Shown here piece after piece: positions 29,171-39,170 of a stretch of DNA of 64,000 nucleotides; position 1 is the stretch's first letter; every line of letters starts with the position of its first letter. Under the pieces are notes generated by a model. That model worked only from the letters and a program-made list of their open reading frames with translations. It was not told the origin of the DNA and made no database searches. The position numbers and the translations under genes were made by a program. The stretch covers positions 1 through 64,000 of the forward strand of contig NZ_LJSI01000054.1 of the NCBI RefSeq assembly GCF_001305295.1. Reading direction: 5' to 3'. The DNA is from Neptunomonas antarctica. Lineage in GTDB: Bacteria > Pseudomonadota > Gammaproteobacteria > Pseudomonadales > Balneatricaceae.

Positions 29171-30382
29171 TTATGAATCATTAGTAGTCGCTTCAATTTT
29201 ATGAATACTAAGATCAGCACCGTTAAACTCTTCTTCTTCACTCAAACGTAAACCAACAACGGCCTTGATACCACCATAGACAATCGCCGCACCGACGACG
29301 GCGACAGTAACACCAGCAACCGTACCTATTATCTGAGAAGTCAGGCTAACGCCTCCCAGACCACCTAAAGCTTCGCTGCCAAAAATACCCGCAGCAATCC
29401 CACCCCAGACACCACATAAGCCATGCAAGGGCCACACACCCAGCACATCATCAATTTTCCATTTATTCTGCTGTAGCGTGAACATCCAGACAAAAATAAC
29501 ACCGGCGATAGCACCCACCACTAACGCACCAATAGGATGCATCACATCGGAACCCGCGCATACAGCAACCAATCCAGCCAATGGACCATTATGAATAAAG
29601 CCAGGGTCATTCTTACCGACGATTAATGCGGCAATAATACCACCGACCATCGCCATCAGAGAGTTCACCGCCACCAACCCCGAAACACCTTCAAGTGTTT
29701 GAGCCGACATTACGTTAAAACCAAACCAGCCAATCGACAGGATCCAGGCTCCTAAGGCTAAAAATGGAATATTCGACGGTGGAAAAGCCACCAAACGCCC
29801 ATTACGATAACGTCCTTTACGAATTCCCAGAAACAACACAGCCACCAGCGCAATCCACCCACCCACTGCATGTACTACTACCGAGCCTGCAAAATCATGA
29901 AAACCGGCGCCAAAAGAAGACTCTAACCATGCCTGAAAACCATAATTCCCGTTCCAGATAATCCCTTCAAAAAGCGGATATACAAAAGCGACAGTTAATG
30001 TTGATGCAACAAGCACCGGCCAGAATTTAGCACGCTCCGCTATGCCTCCTGAGACAATCGCAGGAATAGCGGCAGCAAACGTCATTAGGAAGAAGAATTT
30101 AACAAGCTCATAACCATTACCAGCGGCAAGCGTTTCCGCATCCTGAAAAAAAGTAACGTCATAAGCTATCCAATAACCAATAAAGAAATAGGCGACAGCA
30201 GAGAAACCAAAATCCGTCATGATTTTAACCAGCGCGTTTACCTGATTCTTATGACGTACGGTACCCACTTCAAGAAAGGCAAATCCGGCATGCATGGCAA
30301 ACACCATGATGGCACCCATCAAAATAAACAGGGTATTGGAGCTTTGAACTAGCGTCTCTACAGCACTATTAACATTATCCAC
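29171..30382 (-). CDS. amtB: Ammonium transporter AmtB
   Basis: This 403-residue inner-membrane channel of the Amt/Rh family has eleven helices. Hallmarks are HAGFAFLEVGTVRHKNQVNA, DFAGSVVVHAVGGW and WPLHGLCGVWGGIAAG. The last two carry the twin pore histidines. The charged C-terminal tail (SEEEEFNGADLSIHK) is where GlnK normally docks. Unlike the usual glnK-amtB pair, no PII gene lies next to it. Three GGTGC half-sites upstream (30432, 30462 and 30564 on the plus strand) resemble halves of NtrC boxes, but no complete box or sigma-54 promoter was found. Confidence 0.95.
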   Translation of the reverse strand: MDNVNSAVETLVQSSNTLFILMGAIMVFAMHAGFAFLEVGTVRHKNQVNALVKIMTDFGFSAVAYFFIGYWIAYDVTFFQDAETLAAGNGYELVKFFFLMTFAAAIPAIVSGGIAERAKFWPVLVASTLTVAFVYPLFEGIIWNGNYGFQAWLESSFGAGFHDFAGSVVVHAVGGWIALVAVLFLGIRKGRYRNGRLVAFPPSNIPFLALGAWILSIGWFGFNVMSAQTLEGVSGLVAVNSLMAMVGGIIAALIVGKNDPGFIHNGPLAGLVAVCAGSDVMHPIGALVVGAIAGVIFVWMFTLQQNKWKIDDVLGVWPLHGLCGVWGGIAAGIFGSEALGGLGGVSLTSQIIGTVAGVTVAVVGAAIVYGGIKAVVGLRLSEEEEFNGADLSIHKIEATTNDS

Positions 30383-30572
30383 AACTATCTCCTAAGTTCA
30401 TACTGACGCATACATTACTGATGCTCAATTATGGTGCGCTTTCTTATATTTCATCCCAAATAGGTGCAGAATTTTAATAATCGGATTAATTATCATTCTT
30501 AGAGTAGATATAAATACCCAATAAGCTATTGATTATTAATGGATATAAAAAAACAACCCAGTTTGGTGCAAC

Positions 30573-30593
30573 AAAGCGCCTATGAGGCGCTTT
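30573..30593 (-). terminator. Hairpin downstream of rlmKL
   Basis: AAAGCGCC and GGCGCTTT form a perfect eight-pair stem with a five-base loop, 65 bases beyond the rlmKL stop on the minus strand. A T-rich run follows only after about 20 bases. Confidence 0.5.
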
Positions 30594-30657
30594 GCTTCGC
30601 ACTAAAATACAGCATGAACTATGCCAAAATTCACTGCAGCCGTGAATTCACACTCAC

Positions 30658-32796
30658 TTAAGGCCAGCGTATTTCAAAGCAGCTATGGATACGCGTATTC
30701 CGCTTGAAGTCAGGATCAATTGTTTTCGCGGTAATTTCACGAATATCAAAACCCGCCAACAACTCATAATCCATTTTAAAGCGGCGATAGTTATTTGAAA
30801 AAATCAACACGCCATCCTTGCGCAACAAGCGCATAGCCAACTTAATTAAATCAATATGATCACGCTGCACATCCAGCACATCCAGCATTTTCTTAGAGTT
30901 AGAAAAAGTAGGAGGATCCATAAAGATCAGGTCATATTCTGGCTTACGTTGTTTTTTCAACCAACTAATACAATCCGCTTCAATAAAATGATGTGCTTTA
31001 TTATTGAAACCATTTAACGCCATATTTTTCATGGCCCATTGTAAATACGTAGTTGACATATCAACACTGGTCGTCGATTTTGCACCACCAACCGCCGCAT
31101 GCACACTGGCCGATGCGGTGTAACAGAACAGGTTTAAGAAATCCTTACCGGCTGCCATTTCCTGAATCTGGTGACGTATGGGTCGATGATCCAGAAATAA
31201 TCCGGTATCCAGATAATCATGTAAATTGATGCGTAATCGGCAACCGTGCTCTTTCACCTCGAAAAACCGGCCGACACTCGCCTGTTTACCGTATTGATCA
31301 CTACCGCTTTGTTTTTTACGCTGCTTCAATATAATGCGGCGTGGATCAACGCCTAAAGCTTCGGGTATGGCCGCCAAGACATCTTTAATACGGTCAAACG
31401 CTTTTACTTTATCGATTGATGCGGGTGCAGCATATTCCTGTACATGCACCCACTCTTTATACAAGTCGACAGCCACAGCATATTCTGGCATATCCGCATC
31501 ATAAAGACGGTAACATTCAATCTCTTCTTGCTTGTGCCACTTTTTAAGGGCTTTAAGGTTTTTCTTCAGGCGATTAGCAAACATCTGTGCGTTGTCGCTC
31601 AGCGTGCCTGCTTCTTGCTCATCATCATGTTTTGCTGTGGTAGCCCGGTCTGTATACAAGGTATAAAGAAACAAGCGCCCATCTATCGGGCCATTATTGA
31701 GACTGTATGATTTATCCGCTTTAAGACCCACCACCTGGCAAAGATCTGGATTCCCGGTAAATATGGCCGCTTTCCAACCCGCAAAATCCTGTTTTAGTGC
31801 ATCCCCGATATGACGATACAAAAACATGAGTTCCTGACTTTCGCCCATTCGCTCCCCATAAGGAGGATTTGTCACCATCAAACCAGGCGCATTCTCAGGC
31901 ACGACCATCTGCTCAACGGATGCTTTCTTAAAGCTGATCAGGTGATCGACCCCTGCTCTTTCAGCATTATCTTTCGCCAGTACAAGTACTTCAGAATCCT
32001 GATCATAGCCATAAAAACGCGTGGTTAACTGAGCCAAACCGGCTTCTTTACGCTGCTCCGCTTCAGCAAGCAGTGACTCCCACAATTCCGGCTGGTGCTG
32101 CACCCAGCGCTCGAAGCCAAACTGCTCACGCAATATACCTGGCGCAATATCAGCCGCCATTAATACACCTTCAATCACCAATGTGCCGGAACCACACATA
32201 GGGTCGAATAAGACAGGATGATCAACCGCTAACTCAGGCCATTGAGCTCTGCGTAAAATAGCGGCCGCCAAATTTTCTTTTAACGGGGCCATACCGGCGC
32301 GAATACGATAACCACGGCGATGCAAACTGCCGCCGGAGAGATCAAGCGATAAAGTTAACTTGCCACGATAAATATGAGCATGTACACGCAGATCAGGATT
32401 TTCGCGGTCAATGCTGGGGCGCATCTGCGTTTTATCTCTAATTTGATCAACAATGGCATCTTTAACTTTTAAAGCACCGAAGTGCGTATGGTTGATCGCA
32501 TCAGTTTTACCGGTAAAGGCAACCAATAAAGACGCTTCCGGCCTCATATGCTCCAACCAGTCAACCGACTGTACCGCATCATAAAGCTGATCGGCTGTTT
32601 CTACATTTTCTTCGGCAATGGGTAGTAAAATACGGTTAGCTAGCCGCGACCACAAACACGCTCTATATGCCTGCTCTAGTTCGCCATAAAACTCAGCGCC
32701 CGTCGCTGTTAGTTTGACGTCAGCAGCACCTAATTCGGTTAATTCCGCTACCAACAATATTTCTAGCCCTTTAGGACAGGTCGCAAAAAATTTCAT
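30658..32796 (-). CDS. rlmL: Fused 23S rRNA methyltransferase RlmKL
   Basis: This 712-residue enzyme has two methyltransferase halves. An N-terminal THUMP domain precedes the RlmL part, with motif I LFDPMCGSGTLVIE and catalytic NPPYGER, which makes m2G2445. The RlmK part, with FLNLFCYTASASVHAA and DPPTFSNSKK, makes m7G2069. Length and order equal the E. coli protein (702). It begins MKFFATCPKGLEILLVAEL. It appears monocistronic, ending in a hairpin. Confidence 0.97.
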   Translation of the reverse strand: MKFFATCPKGLEILLVAELTELGAADVKLTATGAEFYGELEQAYRACLWSRLANRILLPIAEENVETADQLYDAVQSVDWLEHMRPEASLLVAFTGKTDAINHTHFGALKVKDAIVDQIRDKTQMRPSIDRENPDLRVHAHIYRGKLTLSLDLSGGSLHRRGYRIRAGMAPLKENLAAAILRRAQWPELAVDHPVLFDPMCGSGTLVIEGVLMAADIAPGILREQFGFERWVQHQPELWESLLAEAEQRKEAGLAQLTTRFYGYDQDSEVLVLAKDNAERAGVDHLISFKKASVEQMVVPENAPGLMVTNPPYGERMGESQELMFLYRHIGDALKQDFAGWKAAIFTGNPDLCQVVGLKADKSYSLNNGPIDGRLFLYTLYTDRATTAKHDDEQEAGTLSDNAQMFANRLKKNLKALKKWHKQEEIECYRLYDADMPEYAVAVDLYKEWVHVQEYAAPASIDKVKAFDRIKDVLAAIPEALGVDPRRIILKQRKKQSGSDQYGKQASVGRFFEVKEHGCRLRINLHDYLDTGLFLDHRPIRHQIQEMAAGKDFLNLFCYTASASVHAAVGGAKSTTSVDMSTTYLQWAMKNMALNGFNNKAHHFIEADCISWLKKQRKPEYDLIFMDPPTFSNSKKMLDVLDVQRDHIDLIKLAMRLLRKDGVLIFSNNYRRFKMDYELLAGFDIREITAKTIDPDFKRNTRIHSCFEIRWP

Positions 32797-33136
32797 TTTT
32801 TTTCCAAGTTATGTATACCGTCTGCAAAAAAACAGTCAGATCAAGTAGTTACGCTTACATCGATAATAACATTCAATCGTTCTCAGCATCCCGTGAATTT
32901 TTTTCATGCCGTTTTTCTACAGTAATGAACGTATCTAAGCTGCTGATAGATCACCTTTTTTGCAGGCGCTTACTATCAGAAGCAATAAAGTAATAGATAA
33001 TTTTAATCGCACTAACACACTATTTTCGTTATCAATACAGGTGTGATGAGCCAAATGATGGAATTTATCACAGTATCAGTGAATATCCAGCCTCAGGATT
33101 CACGTTCTCATAATAACGAAATATAGGCACTTTTTT
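32797..33136. other. 340-bp gap between rlmKL and rmf
   Basis: This AT-rich divergent region must hold the rlmKL and rmf promoters. No RNA gene, repeat or convincing promoter pair was identified. rmf is normally induced by ppGpp in stationary phase, but no site can be shown here. Confidence 0.5.
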
Positions 33137-33343
33137 ATGAAGAGACAAAAACGAGATAAGGCTTCAACTCTTTTCAACCGGGGCTTCCAGGCCGGCTTAA
33201 GTGGGAAATCTCGCGACGACTGTCCTGTTAAAGTTATCGATTTGCGCAGCCACTGGATGAGTGGATGGCGCCAAGGTCGTGAGGCTCATTGGAATGGAAT
33301 GGCAGGAGTATCAGCCATTCAGGCTCACCCAGCATTACATTGA
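33137..33343 (+). CDS. rmf: Ribosome modulation factor
   Basis: This 68-residue basic protein dimerises 70S ribosomes into inactive 100S particles in stationary phase. MKRQKRDKASTLFNRGFQAG and CPVKVIDLRSHWMSGWRQGR match RMF closely. It is longer than E. coli RMF (55) by a C-terminal extension that includes GVSAIQAHPALH. It is followed directly by a strong terminator and lies beside pyrD, a neighbourhood common in Pseudomonas relatives. Confidence 0.97.
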   Translation: MKRQKRDKASTLFNRGFQAGLSGKSRDDCPVKVIDLRSHWMSGWRQGREAHWNGMAGVSAIQAHPALH

Positions 33344-33368
33344 TGCTGTACCCCTTTTACAAAAAATT

Positions 33369-33397
33369 AGGCTCCTCATATTGAGGAGCCTTTTTTT
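33369..33397 (+). terminator. Rho-independent terminator of rmf
   Basis: A perfect ten-pair stem AGGCTCCTCA/TGAGGAGCCT with a three-base loop is followed by seven T residues, 26 bases beyond the rmf stop. Confidence 0.95.
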
Positions 33398-33475
33398 GTC
33401 ATTGCATGTGCTCTTAACCATCACGCCTTTAACTATCGCGTAAAATAGCGATCAACTTCATAAACCAGCGGTCGT

Positions 33476-34504
33476 CTATACGTTGTGTAACGCCTGTATA
33501 GCTCTAACAGAATCACTGACCAAAGTCGGACCTTTATAAATAAAGCCAGTGTAGACCTGAACAAGGCTAGCACCCGCCTCAATCTTCTCAGCGGCATCAA
33601 AACCTTCAGTAATGCCACCCACGCCTATAATAGGCAAGGCGCCATCCAATGCTTTAGATAATACGCGTATCACTTTAGTCGATTTATTGCGTACAGGCGC
33701 ACCACTCAAACCACCGGATTCAACTTGCAAAGCTGAGTCTTCAACACCTTCTCTGGATAGCGTTGTATTGGTTGCAATAACTCCATCCATTTCATAGGTT
33801 TTTAATGAATAGGCAACCATTTCAATCTCTTCGTCTGTCATATCCGGCGCAATTTTTACAGCGATAGGCACATAACGATCATGTAAATTCGCCTGTTTGG
33901 CTTGCTCATTTTTGATAACTTCTAACAAGGTATTCAATGACTCGCCAAACTGTAATGATCGCAATCCGGGTGTATTGGGAGAAGAAATATTGAGTGCTAT
34001 ATAGGAAGCGCGTGAATAAACCTTACGTAGGCAGTATATGTAATCATCGTTCGCTTTTTTATTGGATGTGTCTTTATTCTTGCCTATATTAATCCCCAAC
34101 ACTCCCTTGTAACGAGCGCGATCAATATTAGCGAGAAGTTCATCCACCCCGTGATTATTAAATCCCATACGATTAATAATCGCATTATGTTCGGGGATAC
34201 GGAATAAGCGCGGCTTGGGATTACCTATCTGCGGCCGTGGCGTCACGGTACCCACTTCGATAAAACCGAAGCCCATCGCCGCCAAGCCATCAATAGCTGA
34301 ACCATTTTTGTCCAAGCCTGCCGCCAGACCTACTGGATTAGGAAATTTAATACCCATGACTTCAACGGGCGCATCAAGCTTTTCGGCACCCATCAATGAC
34401 GGTAATCCGATGGCCGCCGCCATATTCATACTGCGTAATGCAATATGATGTGAGCGTTCTGCATCCATACTGAACATAAGGGATTTTGCCAAGGTATAAA
34501 GCAT
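33476..34504 (-). CDS. pyrD: Dihydroorotate dehydrogenase (quinone), class 2
   Basis: This 342-residue membrane-associated FMN enzyme of pyrimidine synthesis passes electrons to ubiquinone. The N-terminal helix for membrane contact ([20 protein letters not shown]), [24 protein letters not shown] and [14 protein letters not shown] (catalytic Ser) place it in class 2. FMN-binding residues are seen in IGVGGI and [12 protein letters not shown]. Length is typical (336 in E. coli). It converges on rmf. Confidence 0.97.
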   Translation of the reverse strand: MLYTLAKSLMFSMDAERSHHIALRSMNMAAAIGLPSLMGAEKLDAPVEVMGIKFPNPVGLAAGLDKNGSAIDGLAAMGFGFIEVGTVTPRPQIGNPKPRLFRIPEHNAIINRMGFNNHGVDELLANIDRARYKGVLGINIGKNKDTSNKKANDDYIYCLRKVYSRASYIALNISSPNTPGLRSLQFGESLNTLLEVIKNEQAKQANLHDRYVPIAVKIAPDMTDEEIEMVAYSLKTYEMDGVIATNTTLSREGVEDSALQVESGGLSGAPVRNKSTKVIRVLSKALDGALPIIGVGGITEGFDAAEKIEAGASLVQVYTGFIYKGPTLVSDSVRAIQALHNV

Positions 34505-34583
34505 AACCAGACCGTTTTAAGAAAAAGATGACTGCATTATAACGATGCTACGCATGTTTTACATCCTGTCATCAGATTCAGAT

Positions 34584-34802
34584 TCATATTCGATCTATTG
34601 TTTTAAATTTCCCATGCAAATCAAACACAATTTTAAAACTACCGGCTATTCCAGTGTGCAATAAAAAGGGCTGGAGAATGTCAGCGGGGAAACGCACGCT
34701 TCGCCCATCGCGCGCATGGGTACTTACCATACAGCCGGGTATACGGTACTGTTTTATGTATTCATCGGGAGATATACGGATATCTACAATAATTTCATTC
34801 AT
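34584..34802 (-). CDS. DUF2835 family protein
   Basis: The protein has 72 residues from the ATG at 34802 (MNEIIVDIRISPDEYIKQYR). The longer frame from 34856 adds residues with no family match. The DUF2835 pattern is clear: an N-terminal strand, a YRIPG turn, RDGRSVRFPADILQPFL and a final GKFKTI strand. Function is unknown; proteins of this family are small and probably RNA- or DNA-binding because of the basic middle (inference). It lies 79 bases upstream of pyrD and may be cotranscribed with it. Confidence 0.87.
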   Translation of the reverse strand: MNEIIVDIRISPDEYIKQYRIPGCMVSTHARDGRSVRFPADILQPFLLHTGIAGSFKIVFDLHGKFKTIDRI

Positions 34803-35014
34803 AATGAGTTTGTCTTGCTTCTCTATAATGCCAACATTGTACTGTGAAATGCACAAAACCGTGAACTATAGATTTCTCAATTTATAGGCTGATTATTTAA
34901 TTGCGCTTATACGAGAATCTAACTCAAATGGGGACCAAGTCATTGATATAACAGGTTGCTTCATTAATAATAAATATTTGCTCATCTACTTTCAGTCTGG
35001 ATCACGATAACGTC

Positions 35015-36700
35015 ATGCGAACTTTTCTACTTCTATTTGTGCTACTCGCTTCGCCTGTACATGCCGAGGTCAATGCTTACTTAAACAAGTACAGTATTTC
35101 AACTCAGGAAACTGTCCGTCTGACGATTGAGTCAACTCAACAAGGGCAACCACAAAGACCTGACTTATCTGTACTGAACCAGGATTTTGATTTACTGGGT
35201 ATCAAACAAATGACAATTTCGAGCCTACAAGCGGGCTCAAGACAAGCAACCACTCGCTGGCAAGTTCTGTTGCGACCTAAGCATGCGGGTCAAATTAAAA
35301 TTCCAGCGCTATCGGTAAATGGTGAACAGGCGGACCCTTTATTAATAGAGGTAACAGGGCTTCTACCGAAAGAAATCACAAATCAAAGCACACCGACTGT
35401 CGACGGGGAGCCCCTTTTTATCACGACAAGCATTGATCATACTGAAGCCTATGAGGGTAGTCAGCTCATATACAGAGTCAAATTTTTCCATAAAGAGCCA
35501 TTAAATAAGAATGCTGTTTTGTCTGACCCCTTCTTAAATCAGGCACTTATTCTGCCTATTGAGGAGATAAAGAAAAGTGAGATAAAGATCAAAGGGCAAG
35601 CGTACTTTCTGGAAGAACGCCGCTATGCAATTTTTCCCGATGAGCCTGGCACTCACTTTATTGAACCACCCTTGTTTTCAGGCACCTCAGCCAGCGATCA
35701 ATATTTTGAAACACAAGGCAATGAAATTGAAATTGCCGTTATTCCACGAGCAAATACAAACTCACGGGGTTATTGGCTTCCTTTAAGCACTCTTCAGCTG
35801 GAAGAGTCAATCGATCAACCTGCCGTACTCGCACCTGGAAGCTCACTTATACGAAAGTTAACACTGACCGCGCATGGGTTGCCTGCGGCACGTTTACCCT
35901 CCTTATCAATACTAAAAAATGAACTCGCCGATCTGGAACTCCTGCAAACCGATCTTGAAGAAAGTTTTGATGAACGCGGGCTGGTGAGCCGCCGTATTGA
36001 GACCGTTAAAGTCACGATGAAAGAAAGAGGGGAAGTCACGCTCCCACCCATTGATATTCACTGGTGGGACACGTATGAAGACCAGAGTAAAATTGCCTCG
36101 ATTCCCCCTCTTATTCTCCATGTAAACTCGCCAACTCATTCAACAAGCCCGCTAGTTCCAGCAAAGAAAGCAGTATCGTTTGAATCGACTTCTGCACCTG
36201 AATCACCCACATCAGATATCCAATCAACAACTCCTACTCAACAACCCCCTAGCCAACAGATCCCACTCATTGTGTTTTTGGCAACCGTGAGTATCATTTC
36301 ATCGTTAGGATGGCTCTATACTTATAACGGCTTGCGCAAAATGAGAGTGAAGACACAGAAAAAACGTGAAGCACTCACTGAACGCCAAAATGAGAAAAAG
36401 ATACACGCTCATTCCCTTGCAGAAAAAAACACCTTTCAAGCACTCGCTATGGCATGTCAGCAAGACAATGTCGATATTAGCAAATTACGTTTAATTGAAT
36501 GGGCTCAGCACTTTTGGCCCGACACGCTTATTCAGACGTTGGAAGATATCAGCCCCCTTACCCGAAACAAGACATTCGATTTTCTTATTATTGATATGGA
36601 ACAACATCTATATTCAAACGAAAAATCCTTATGGCAAGGCGATCTTCTTTTACAGGCAATAGAAAAACTTCGACTACGCCGCAACAAAGGCAAGATATAG
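35015..36700 (+). CDS. BatD-like (oxygen tolerance) membrane protein
   Basis: This 561-residue protein has a signal peptide ending ASPVHA (1-18) and two or three immunoglobulin-like beta domains (about 20-400). A Pro/Ser/Thr-rich stretch (about 375-415), one membrane helix (about 416-435) and a helical cytoplasmic tail follow. The LRPKHAGQIKIPAL segment and the overall order match BatD. BatD normally sits with MoxR ATPase, DUF58 and VWA proteins BatA/BatB; none is present, so this is an orphan copy. The K+ channel gene follows after 15 bases, so the two may be cotranscribed. Confidence 0.82.
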   Translation: MRTFLLLFVLLASPVHAEVNAYLNKYSISTQETVRLTIESTQQGQPQRPDLSVLNQDFDLLGIKQMTISSLQAGSRQATTRWQVLLRPKHAGQIKIPALSVNGEQADPLLIEVTGLLPKEITNQSTPTVDGEPLFITTSIDHTEAYEGSQLIYRVKFFHKEPLNKNAVLSDPFLNQALILPIEEIKKSEIKIKGQAYFLEERRYAIFPDEPGTHFIEPPLFSGTSASDQYFETQGNEIEIAVIPRANTNSRGYWLPLSTLQLEESIDQPAVLAPGSSLIRKLTLTAHGLPAARLPSLSILKNELADLELLQTDLEESFDERGLVSRRIETVKVTMKERGEVTLPPIDIHWWDTYEDQSKIASIPPLILHVNSPTHSTSPLVPAKKAVSFESTSAPESPTSDIQSTTPTQQPPSQQIPLIVFLATVSIISSLGWLYTYNGLRKMRVKTQKKREALTERQNEKKIHAHSLAEKNTFQALAMACQQDNVDISKLRLIEWAQHFWPDTLIQTLEDISPLTRNKTFDFLIIDMEQHLYSNEKSLWQGDLLLQAIEKLRLRRNKGKI

Positions 36701-36715
36701 TAACAGGAAGCACGT

Positions 36716-37582
36716 ATGACCTTTCAGAGACATCAAGCGTTACTGAGCCGTATTGGTTTCGGTGGCGTAAGCGATCAAGAGAATAATCGTGCTAAACGCT
36801 GGTCCCGACGTTTAGAAGGGCCGATGATGCTGGTTGCTCTCTGGATTATTGTCGATTGGTATTTGCGTGAAAAAGGCTTATCGACCCCTGCCATCACTTT
36901 TCTTACTGACTGGTTTATCTGGATTTGCTTTATCGTAGAATCCAGCATCCTGCTAACACTGGTCGATAACCGCAGACAATACTTAGCTGACAACTGGATG
37001 AACATACTGATCATCCTGGCGGGCATACCTATCATCTGGGGTATGGAAACCTTCTATGCCGGTATGCTCAGAAGCCTGAGGCTTCTGATTATGTTCGGCA
37101 TTTTCCTGCGAATTTCTACAGACGTACGCTCAGTATTATCTCGGCATAATTTAGGAATGACGCTCTTTATCAGTTTTCTGATCATGCTTTTTTCAGGATT
37201 TATGATATCCGGAATTGATCCTGCTTTCGAATCACCCCTGGATGGCATCTGGTGGGCATGGGTTACTATCACAACGGTCGGCTATGGTGATCTGGTGCCT
37301 AGCACCACCACAGGACGCCTGTTTGGCGCACTACTCATTTTAATGGGTATTGGCTTGTTCTCAATGCTCACCGCGAGCTTCTCTGTATTTTTCATTGAGC
37401 AGGATGAAAAAGTGATGATTACCCGGGAAGATGAAAACATTCGCCGTATTACTCGCATAGAATCTAAATTAGAGCGCATCGAAAAACAACTGGAGAGAAC
37501 GCTGGAACAACTTAAAATCCAGAATACTAACTCTCAGCCTAAAGAACCGAGTGCAACGCCTCTTCAAGACCGGGATAAGTAA
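36716..37582 (+). CDS. Voltage-gated-like potassium channel
   Basis: This 288-residue inner-membrane protein has about six helices. It carries the selectivity filter TITTVGYGDLVP, flanked by the pore helix (GIWWAWV) and the inner helix (LFGALLILMGIGLFSMLTASF). An arginine-containing S4-like segment (MLRSLRLLIMFGIFLRIS) suggests a Kv-type fold. The C-terminus is a coiled coil (RIESKLERIEKQLERTLEQL) that probably aids tetramer assembly. The last 44 bases overlap head-on with the end of the epimerase gene. Sits 15 bases after the BatD-like gene. Confidence 0.92.
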   Translation: MTFQRHQALLSRIGFGGVSDQENNRAKRWSRRLEGPMMLVALWIIVDWYLREKGLSTPAITFLTDWFIWICFIVESSILLTLVDNRRQYLADNWMNILIILAGIPIIWGMETFYAGMLRSLRLLIMFGIFLRISTDVRSVLSRHNLGMTLFISFLIMLFSGFMISGIDPAFESPLDGIWWAWVTITTVGYGDLVPSTTTGRLFGALLILMGIGLFSMLTASFSVFFIEQDEKVMITREDENIRRITRIESKLERIEKQLERTLEQLKIQNTNSQPKEPSATPLQDRDK

Positions 37583-38438
37583 ATTCAAATCCTGCATCCA
37601 GTAAACACGCGGGGTAAACCCTCTGCCCTTTCACTAACAACTCACTCGCTTCACCCAACATTAGCGACAACATAAACTCAGGTACTGTCAGCCAGGTAGG
37701 TTTATCTAATACGGCACCTAAGGTTTTTGTAAAAACTTTATTGGTAACCGCATTAGGTGATGTCACATTGAAAACGCCCACCAGCGTTTCATGTACCATT
37801 AAAAACCGAATGGCGGCTACTTCATCCTCTAAATGTATCCATGACATCCATTGCTCACCACTACCGATAGCCCCCCCTAATCCAAACTTAAACGGTGGCA
37901 ACATTTTAGCGAGAGCGCCGCCACCCGCACCTAAAACGACACCCGTTCTTAGCAGACAAACCCTCGACCCCAATCGCTTCTGAGCCTCTAATGCAGCCGC
38001 TTCCCAGTCTCGACATAAATCATGAGTAAACCCGATGACCGGATTACTCTTTTCATTCAAGGGCGCACCACCTTCATGGCTCCCATAAAAACCAATAGCA
38101 GAACCGCTGATAAAAAACGCCGGACGCGCATCAGCCATAACCAACTGCTCAATTAACTGCTCGGTAAAGTCAATTCGACTTTCCCGTAATAATTTTTTAC
38201 GCTGTGCATTCCAGCGTTTATCAACAATAGGCTCACCTGCAAGATTAATAACCCCGTCAATAGGCTCTTTTATAAGATTCACGTCATTAAGACTAACCGC
38301 ATTAACACCCGGCCCCAGAAGCCCCATGACTTTTTCTGGCGAGCGCGAAACAACCGTGACCTTATGGTTATCTTCCAGCAAACTATGAACTAACCGGCTT
38401 CCGATGAAACCAGTTCCTCCTGTCATCAGATAATGCAT
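37539..38438 (-). CDS. TIGR01777/YfcH-family NAD(P)-dependent epimerase
   Basis: This 299-residue SDR protein of the YfcH/SDR39U1 type has the Rossmann start YLMTGGTGFIGSRLVHSLL. Other features are INLAGEPIVDKRW, SGSAIGFYG, RTGVVLG and GEQWMSWIHLEDEVAAI. The C-terminal domain DUF1731 appears as KTLGAVLDKPTWLTVPEFM. The family is widespread and its physiological substrate is unknown; some members affect cell division (SulA-like naming in Vibrio). Its 3' end overlaps the channel gene by 44 bases on the opposite strand. Confidence 0.92.
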   Translation of the reverse strand: MHYLMTGGTGFIGSRLVHSLLEDNHKVTVVSRSPEKVMGLLGPGVNAVSLNDVNLIKEPIDGVINLAGEPIVDKRWNAQRKKLLRESRIDFTEQLIEQLVMADARPAFFISGSAIGFYGSHEGGAPLNEKSNPVIGFTHDLCRDWEAAALEAQKRLGSRVCLLRTGVVLGAGGGALAKMLPPFKFGLGGAIGSGEQWMSWIHLEDEVAAIRFLMVHETLVGVFNVTSPNAVTNKVFTKTLGAVLDKPTWLTVPEFMLSLMLGEASELLVKGQRVYPACLLDAGFEFTYPGLEEALHSVL

Positions 38439-38537
38439 GTAATACTCCTTTGGCTAAAATATTGGTGCAGGTATTTTGAGTCTATATACGCTATCCTCTC
38501 CCCTTTAGATTAATCGCTAGATACAGGAAAGGTAAAG

Positions 38538-39149
38538 ATGTTTACAGGTATTGTGCAGGGGCTCGCTGAAGTCACCGCGCTGAACAAACGCGACAACTTT
38601 ATGCAACTGCACTTAAAACTGCCGCAAATCCATGCCAACAACCTGCAAACCGGCGCTAGCATTGCCGTTAATGGTACGTGTCTGACAATTACGGAGTTTC
38701 ATGAGAACAACGTACAGTTTGATCTGATACATGAGACGCTCGATGTAACAAACCTTGGTCAGCTGGACGTCGGGGATAGGGTCAATTTTGAACGTGCGGC
38801 CCGCTATGGCGATGAAATTGGCGGGCATCAATTGTCGGGGCATATCTCGTCTGTCGCTACCATTGATCAGATTGAACGCACACCTGACAACTGCACGCTT
38901 TGGCTTAAGGCACCAGCGCACCTTATGCAATATCTGCTACCTAAAGGCTTTGTTGCCCTGAATGGATGCAGCCTTACTATTGGCGAAGTAGAAGCATCAC
39001 GTTTTTGCATCTATCTGATCCCCGAAACACTCACAGTTACCAGCTTCGGCAACACAAAAATCGGTGATAAAATCAATCTGGAAGTTGACCCGCAAACACA
39101 AGCCATTGTTGATACCGTCAATAATTATTTAACCAACCGTAACCTTTAG
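38538..39149 (+). CDS. ribE: Riboflavin synthase, alpha subunit
   Basis: This 203-residue enzyme makes riboflavin from two 6,7-dimethyl-8-ribityllumazine molecules. It has two lumazine-binding repeats: FTGIVQG with ASIAVNGTCLTI (residues 41-52) and the second half with FVALNGCSLTIGEV. The EIGGHQLSGHI motif is present. The catalytic N-terminal MFTGI is intact. Length fits the family (about 210). It is separate from any rib operon, and no FMN riboswitch was found upstream, so control appears constitutive. Confidence 0.97.
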   Translation: MFTGIVQGLAEVTALNKRDNFMQLHLKLPQIHANNLQTGASIAVNGTCLTITEFHENNVQFDLIHETLDVTNLGQLDVGDRVNFERAARYGDEIGGHQLSGHISSVATIDQIERTPDNCTLWLKAPAHLMQYLLPKGFVALNGCSLTIGEVEASRFCIYLIPETLTVTSFGNTKIGDKINLEVDPQTQAIVDTVNNYLTNRNL

Positions 39150-39170
39150 AAAGTCGCAGAACTATTACTT

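Noticed and set aside
30383-30657. Sigma-54 promoter and NtrC box for amtB
   Set aside because: Only GGTGC half-sites are present; no complete palindromic box or GG-N10-GC promoter pair was found.
38439-38537. FMN riboswitch before ribE
   Set aside because: The gap is only 99 bases and shows none of the conserved RFN-element segments.
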